Shown in pieces: positions 22,283 through 26,097 of a stretch of 26,097 nt of DNA. The position numbers were made by a program, and so were the translations under genes. The notes beneath the pieces were generated by a model. It saw only the letters and a list, made by a program, of their open reading frames with translations, did no database searches and was not told the origin of the DNA. The DNA is taken from assembly GCA_038248985.1 (NCBI GenBank), contig JBBRWV010000041.1, positions 1 to 26,097 of the forward strand, written 5' to 3'. Numbering within the stretch: position 1 is the stretch's first letter; each line of letters starts with the position of its first letter. The stretch comes from JBBRWV01 sp038248985. Its GTDB lineage: Bacteria; Planctomycetota; Phycisphaerae; WQYP01.

Positions 22283-24328
22283 TTATCGCGCCAACTCATG
22301 CGGCCACGGCGGGGCCATGGCCAGCACGTCTTCCGTGTATGCGCGCAATACTTCCGCTACTGACCACGCCTGCGCCGGCGTGCCGCGCGGCGTATGCGGC
22401 GCTGCCGAATCGGCAATTTCCGAAATCGAACCCAATCCCGCTTCTCGCAAATGTGCCGCAAAAGGCGTGATGAATTTCCACGCCTCAGCCCGTGCAACCG
22501 TTGTCGCCCCGTGTGTCTTCACCCAGCCGGTGATGAACGGCCCCACCAGCCACGGCCACACCGTCCCCTGGTGATAGGCCATGTCGCGCGCCCGCTGATC
22601 TCCTGCGCAATGGGCGTGATAACCCGGGCTGCCCGGCGCCAACGTACGCGGGCCCAGCGGCGTCCACAGCAACTCCTCCACAGTATCCATCACGGCCCGT
22701 TGCGCGGCAGCGTCCAACGGCGAAAATGGCACCGCCACCGCCACGCATTGATTCGGCCGCACCAGCCCATCACCCACCCCCGCATCGCTGATAACGTCGT
22801 GCAGGCAATGCGTGCTTTCGTTCCAGAACGTTTTCTGAAAGACCGACTGCACCTGGGCCGCCATCGTTTCAAATTTCGCCGCCCGCGCGCTATCGCCCGC
22901 CGCCCGCGCAATAATCGTCATGATGCGCAGATTGGAATACCACAGGGCATTGATTTCGACGGGCTTGCCTTGCCGCGGCGTCACCACCCAGTCGCCGATT
23001 TTTGCGTCCATCCAGGTGAGGTTATGCCCCGGCTCGCCCTGCCGTATAAGGCCGTCGACATCCGCACGAATTCCGTAGTCTGTCCCGCGACTGTAGGCGT
23101 CGATGATTTCGCACAACTTCGGGAAAAGGTACTTGGTGAGAAACGCCACATCGCCCGAGTACCGCCAATACTGATACGCCGCGTGAATAAACCACTGTGA
23201 GGCGTCCACCGTATTGTAATCAGGCTTCACGGATTTATCAGGAAAACGATTGGGCAGCAGCCCACGTTGCAGATGATCGGCGAAAACGGAGAGAATCGAT
23301 TTGGCCACCTCCTGCCGCCCGGTAACCAGTGTGAGCCCCGCCAGCGCAATGAAGGTGTCGCGTCCCCAGTCTTCAAACCAGGGATAGCCGGCGATGACGG
23401 TTTTTTTGTCACCTGTGCCGCGTTGCACGATGAACTGATCTGCCGCGACGGAAAGCTGCGCCAGCAGTTCATCTTGCGGATGGGTCCTGGTGAAGGTGCC
23501 GGACAACTGCTGATGTCGGGATGTTTGTTGCGCCAGAAGTACCGCATGAGTCGCCACAGGCACAGGTTTGGTTGAGGCAATCAAAATCGCGGGCTTGCCG
23601 GGCGCGAGCGAAAATTCCAATCCACCCGGTGTCCAGAGGTCTTCCCGGTCCGGATAGCCCCGCGCGGTTTCCACGCGGAACTTGAAGTTGTACCACCAGC
23701 AAGCATTCACATGGAATCGCTCCGCATTGTGCGTGATCGCCAGGGGCAGCGGGCACTCCTCGGGCCGCGTTGCCAGCATCAAGGTCCCGCTCGCTTCGTG
23801 CGAAACGCGCCATCCCGGTCGCCCCTGCAGTTGAATCGTGCTGTGAAAATCGCGCCCCGCCAGCATCGGTTGCACATGCAGCTTCATGGGCTGCACTGCG
23901 CCGTCGACCGTATTGACCACTTCATATTTCAAAATGACCGTATCTTGTCTGTGTACCATCGTCAGTGATTTTTCCACCACCGCTGCGCCGATTTGATACC
24001 GCCACACCGGCGCTCCGTCTCGCAACTCAAAACCCAGCAAATGCAGATGACCCAGCGGATGCACGATGTCCGCAAACTCCGTGGTGGCCAAATCGTACAC
24101 CACCGGAAGTGGCCCATTGACCACAATGCGGTCCTCCACACGCGCAAGCATTACGAAACGATCCACCGGCGGCTTCGCCGCAACCACCATGTAACCGTGA
24201 TATTTCCGCGAATTCGGCCCCGCCACTGTGCCCGACGCATACCCTCCAAGCCCGTTGGTGCAAAGCCACTCCAAGTGGATTGCCTGTTCCAGTTGATGAC
24301 ACGTTTTCGCGTCAAACGAGATGGTCAT
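22283..24328 (-). CDS. Glycogen debranching enzyme (amylo-alpha-1,6-glucosidase, GH133-like)
   Basis: A 681-aa cytosolic enzyme of the bacterial glycogen-debranching family. The N-terminal beta-rich domain (1-~260) starts with the typical EWLCTNGLGGYASGTVAGPNSRKYHGYMV. The C-terminal alpha/alpha barrel (~285-670) contains GYPWFEDWGRDTFIALAGLTL at 314-334, NTVDASQWFIHAAYQYW, and AYHQGTVWPWLVGPFI near the end, as in family members that cleave alpha-1,6 branch points. Start ATG 24328 has GGAGAG 7 nt upstream on the minus strand. TATACT on the minus strand (24360-24355) is a possible -10. Length agrees with the family. It suggests glycogen storage and use. Confidence 0.95.
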   Translation of the reverse strand: MTISFDAKTCHQLEQAIHLEWLCTNGLGGYASGTVAGPNSRKYHGYMVVAAKPPVDRFVMLARVEDRIVVNGPLPVVYDLATTEFADIVHPLGHLHLLGFELRDGAPVWRYQIGAAVVEKSLTMVHRQDTVILKYEVVNTVDGAVQPMKLHVQPMLAGRDFHSTIQLQGRPGWRVSHEASGTLMLATRPEECPLPLAITHNAERFHVNACWWYNFKFRVETARGYPDREDLWTPGGLEFSLAPGKPAILIASTKPVPVATHAVLLAQQTSRHQQLSGTFTRTHPQDELLAQLSVAADQFIVQRGTGDKKTVIAGYPWFEDWGRDTFIALAGLTLVTGRQEVAKSILSVFADHLQRGLLPNRFPDKSVKPDYNTVDASQWFIHAAYQYWRYSGDVAFLTKYLFPKLCEIIDAYSRGTDYGIRADVDGLIRQGEPGHNLTWMDAKIGDWVVTPRQGKPVEINALWYSNLRIMTIIARAAGDSARAAKFETMAAQVQSVFQKTFWNESTHCLHDVISDAGVGDGLVRPNQCVAVAVPFSPLDAAAQRAVMDTVEELLWTPLGPRTLAPGSPGYHAHCAGDQRARDMAYHQGTVWPWLVGPFITGWVKTHGATTVARAEAWKFITPFAAHLREAGLGSISEIADSAAPHTPRGTPAQAWSVAEVLRAYTEDVLAMAPPWPHELAR

Positions 24329-24621
24329 GTGCGTCTCTCCAATGAACTCGCCAAAGTATACTCCCTCACGCCATTATTGGATTGATTTTGCTTAAATATC
24401 CTCTCCCCTAAAAAAGCGCGAATTATGCGCGTCATTGAACAGACGCCCCATAGCAACAAAATATCGCCGATGCGGACGCTCACAACACCGCTTCGGTCCT
24501 TCCCTCACAGGATTATCCGGAATCCAATTGTGCTCATTCTTTTGCTAACGCCACCAGTTTCCCCTAAAATATTTCCCCAGTTGTGCCCCTGATTGTTTTA
24601 CTTTTTATAAGTGAGTCTCAC
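24329..24621. other. Divergent intergenic region between debranching enzyme and ThuA-like gene
   Basis: Nearly 300 nt without a gene. It is AT-richer than its surroundings and holds promoter-like boxes on both strands: TATACT toward the debranching gene (24360-24355) and TATAAG about 15 nt before the ThuA-like start. Neither has a convincing -35. A short GCGC...GCGC inverted repeat near 24415-24430 next to a run of As was seen. No RNA gene was recognised. Confidence 0.4.
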
Positions 24622-25287
24622 ATGCCCAGCGCTCTCATCGTTCAAGGCGGATGGAACGGCCACCAGCCCAAGGAAGTTTCGGAACTTTTCCGCAACCTCC
24701 TGATCAAAGAAGGTTTCACCGTCGAAGTCTCCGACACGCTCGACGCCTTCAAGGACGAAGCCAAAATCCTCGCCCTCAATCTCATCGTCCCCATCTGGAC
24801 CATGGCCAAAATCTCCAACGAACAAGCCAACCCCGTTCTCCAAGCCGTTCGCGAAGCCGGCGTCGGCATCGCGGGCTGTCATGGCGGCATGTGCGATGCC
24901 TTCCGTGAACACACCGAATGGCAATTCATGACCGGTGGCCAATGGGTCGCACATCCCGGCAACGACGGCACCAAGTATCAGATCCGCATCAAGGATCCCG
25001 ATCACGAAATCACCCGCGGCATTCATGATTTCAACGTCAGTTCCGAACAGTATTACCTGCATGTCGACCCCGCCGTCCGCGTACTCGCCACCACCACCTT
25101 CCCCACTCCCGGCGTCGTCGGCCCGCACGATCGCAACGGCTTCTTCGAAATGCCCCAGGTCTGGACGAAGTACTACGGTACCGGCCGTGTCTTCTACAAC
25201 GCCCTGGGCCACCAGGCCAACGTCTTCGATATCCCCGAAGCCCTCGAGATGATGCGTCGTGGCTTCCTCTGGGCGGCGAAGAAGTAA
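24622..25287 (+). CDS. ThuA-like (trehalose utilisation family) protein
   Basis: A 221-aa class-I glutamine-amidotransferase-like fold protein of the ThuA family, whose members are linked to trehalose or other sugar use and are common beside oxidoreductases. Family marks: ALIVQGGWNGHQPKEVSELF at the N-terminus, VREAGVGIAGCHGGMCDAF around the position of the glutaminase nucleophile elbow, FMTGGQWVAHPG, DHEITRGIHDFNVSSEQYYLH, and the C-terminal GRVFYNALGHQANVFD. The start is ATG 24622. An in-frame start at 24583 would add 13 hydrophobic residues, and a signal cannot be excluded. The exact reaction is unknown in this family. Coding strand is C-rich. Confidence 0.92.
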   Translation: MPSALIVQGGWNGHQPKEVSELFRNLLIKEGFTVEVSDTLDAFKDEAKILALNLIVPIWTMAKISNEQANPVLQAVREAGVGIAGCHGGMCDAFREHTEWQFMTGGQWVAHPGNDGTKYQIRIKDPDHEITRGIHDFNVSSEQYYLHVDPAVRVLATTTFPTPGVVGPHDRNGFFEMPQVWTKYYGTGRVFYNALGHQANVFDIPEALEMMRRGFLWAAKK

Positions 25288-25301
25288 AAGCCAATTTGGG
25301 A

Positions 25302-25414
25302 ACGGACCATAGGGAATTCAGTCGCCGGTCATCATTTGGCCCAACCCGCGGAAAAACTGACATTCCTCCCCAGATGACTGGTCCGTAGAACAGGTGGACC
25401 GGCCACCCGGTTCT
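25302..25414. repeat. Nested inverted repeats between convergent genes
   Basis: ACGGACCA 25302-25309 pairs with TGGTCCGT 25379-25386. GTCATC 25328-25333 pairs with GATGAC 25373-25378 inside it. A second hairpin follows: AGAAC 25387-25391 and GGTGG 25393-25397 pair with GTTCT 25410-25414 and CCACC 25403-25407. There is no T run, but the position between convergent genes suggests a two-way transcription end. Confidence 0.5.
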
Positions 25415-25419
25415 GCGGC

Positions 25420-25836
25420 TTAGTACGTCCCGATGGTCACCGCCAGCCCCAACACCACCAGGCCCCCGCCGATCACCATGTTTCTCACCCCGCTCCCCCC
25501 GCTCGAGCCGCTGCCGACGTCTCGCGTGGTGTTTCGATTGACCTGCACCGGCAGCGGTGCCGTCTGCACGCTCGTGCGCATCATCTGACCGGTCTTCTGG
25601 TTGAATCCGCACGCCATGCACATCACGGACCCCGCCGTCAGTGTCGCGTGACAGTTTTTGCAGGAAACGGGATTGCTTCCCGAGTCCATCGGGGAAACCG
25701 TCGCATACGGATTTGCCGGTCCCTTTTCTTGTACCCGCGGTGCCGTGACTGGCAGCATGAAGGGTTCATCATCTTCAAATCCCGGCCCCTTGCTTTCCGT
25801 TCCCTCTCCCCCCATCGCACCCCCCTTTGCCACCAT
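25420..25836 (-). CDS. Zinc-ribbon single-pass membrane protein
   Basis: A 138-aa protein with a polar N-terminus rich in Gly, Glu and Pro. A zinc-ribbon follows with Cys59-x2-Cys62 and Cys73-x2-Cys76 (CKNCHATLTAGSVMCMACGF), then a Thr/Ser/Gly-rich linker. A C-terminal transmembrane segment at about 118-137 ends the chain. Tail-anchored zinc-ribbon proteins of this plan are frequent in planctomycete-like genomes; the function is unknown. The start is uncertain: ATG 25836 has no good ribosome-binding site, while ATG 25815 has a G-rich stretch just upstream. It lies next to a homopolymer-rich contig end, so errors nearby are possible. Confidence 0.7.
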   Translation of the reverse strand: MVAKGGAMGGEGTESKGPGFEDDEPFMLPVTAPRVQEKGPANPYATVSPMDSGSNPVSCKNCHATLTAGSVMCMACGFNQKTGQMMRTSVQTAPLPVQVNRNTTRDVGSGSSGGSGVRNMVIGGGLVVLGLAVTIGTY

Positions 25837-25855
25837 TTTTGAGGGCCATTTCCCC

Positions 25856-26097
25856 TCATTTAAGGGGCTTCCACCCCCCGAACCCCGCGGGGGGCCCCCG
25901 GGGGGGCCCCCCCCCGCCCCCCCCCCCCCCCCCCCCCCGACGCGCCGGGGGGGGGTTTTTTGGAGCCGTTTTGAGGTTTTTGGCTTGCACCACGACGCGC
26001 GCGGACCCGTTTTGCGGTTTGCGGGTCACTGGCAGCCGCTTTCCGGTTTTCAGGGACTTGGGGGATTTGCCCTTGGGCGAGGGTGCCCGACGCTTCG
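25856..26097 (-). CDS. Possible Lys/Arg-rich protein C-terminus (partial, doubtful)
   Basis: On the minus strand, a frame entering at the window edge reads KRRAPSPKGKSPKSLKTGKR and further basic, proline-containing sequence before entering the G/C homopolymers, and stops at TGA 25858-25856. It could be the basic tail of a nucleic-acid-binding protein, but the other minus and plus frames are also open over parts of it. The homopolymer lengths are unreliable, so the end is not trustworthy. Confidence 0.2.
   Translation of the reverse strand, partial: KRRAPSPKGKSPKSLKTGKRLPVTRKPQNGSARVVVQAKNLKTAPKNPPPARRGGGGGGGGGGPPRGPPAGFGGWKPLK

Noticed and set aside
22394..23200. 268-aa plus-strand frame within the debranching enzyme
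   Set aside because: Arg/Pro/His-rich shadow; the minus-strand enzyme is intact over its whole length.
1..26097. tRNA, rRNA, CRISPR, insertion sequence, phage attachment site
   Set aside because: No clover-leaf, rRNA block, spaced direct-repeat array, transposase or integrase was recognised on either strand.

Overview
The window looks like a chromosomal piece of a GC-rich, Gram-negative-type bacterium, most probably a planctomycete or a relative in the PVC group. This is inferred from the overall gene style: isolated housekeeping genes between single-gene units, small exported orphan proteins, a TMTC/DUF1736-type TPR membrane protein and a zinc-ribbon-plus-TM protein. It is not proven. No rRNA, tRNA, CRISPR array, transposase or phage gene was seen. 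The right end runs into long G and C homopolymers and looks like a contig end.

Layout. 1-1868: 3' part of a glycosyltransferase-like membrane protein with TPRs, interrupted by an in-frame amber codon. 1893-2792: aldo/keto reductase. 2793-3963: rpsB behind a strongly structured leader and closed by a perfect intrinsic terminator; tsf does not follow. 4062-6337: overlapping PAP2 phosphatase and MATE transporter genes. 6367-7503 (-): PLP aminotransferase. 7645-8591: three small exported or membrane proteins of unknown function, then a terminator. 8676-10838: bioB with a clear promoter, translationally coupled to a ketoacyl-synthase. 11008-12675: glutamine-dependent NAD+ synthetase. 12694-13713 (-): orphan membrane protein with two CxxC motifs. 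13829-14922: a membrane protein plus winged-helix regulator operon. 15012-17589: ispH, a 67-aa membrane protein and a DUF4173-type membrane protein in tight series. 17674-18048: DgkA-type lipid kinase. 18056-21353 (-): sugar ABC importer (binding protein and two permeases, no ATPase). 21509-22243: sugar nucleotidyltransferase. 22283-24328 (-): glycogen debranching enzyme. 24622-25287: ThuA-like protein. 25420-25836 (-): zinc-ribbon membrane protein.

Themes. Several genes touch envelope and lipid-carrier metabolism: ispH makes isoprenoid precursors, DgkA and PAP2 family enzymes act on lipid carriers or diacylglycerol, and the nucleotidyltransferase and TMTC-like protein concern glycans. The importer and the debranching enzyme are carbohydrate genes. 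The genes are otherwise mostly independent transcription units.

The two most interesting observations are regulatory. A 17-bp element (ACTTTGYARTGWAAAGT) occurs twice: once over the -10 of the membrane protein/regulator operon and once over the -10-like element of ispH, which flanks that operon. This suggests a winged-helix autoregulator that also controls ispH. Second, about 100 nt just upstream of the rpsB ribosome-binding site can fold into a nested multi-stem structure, as expected of a ribosomal-protein leader. All structures and family calls were made by eye without searches.
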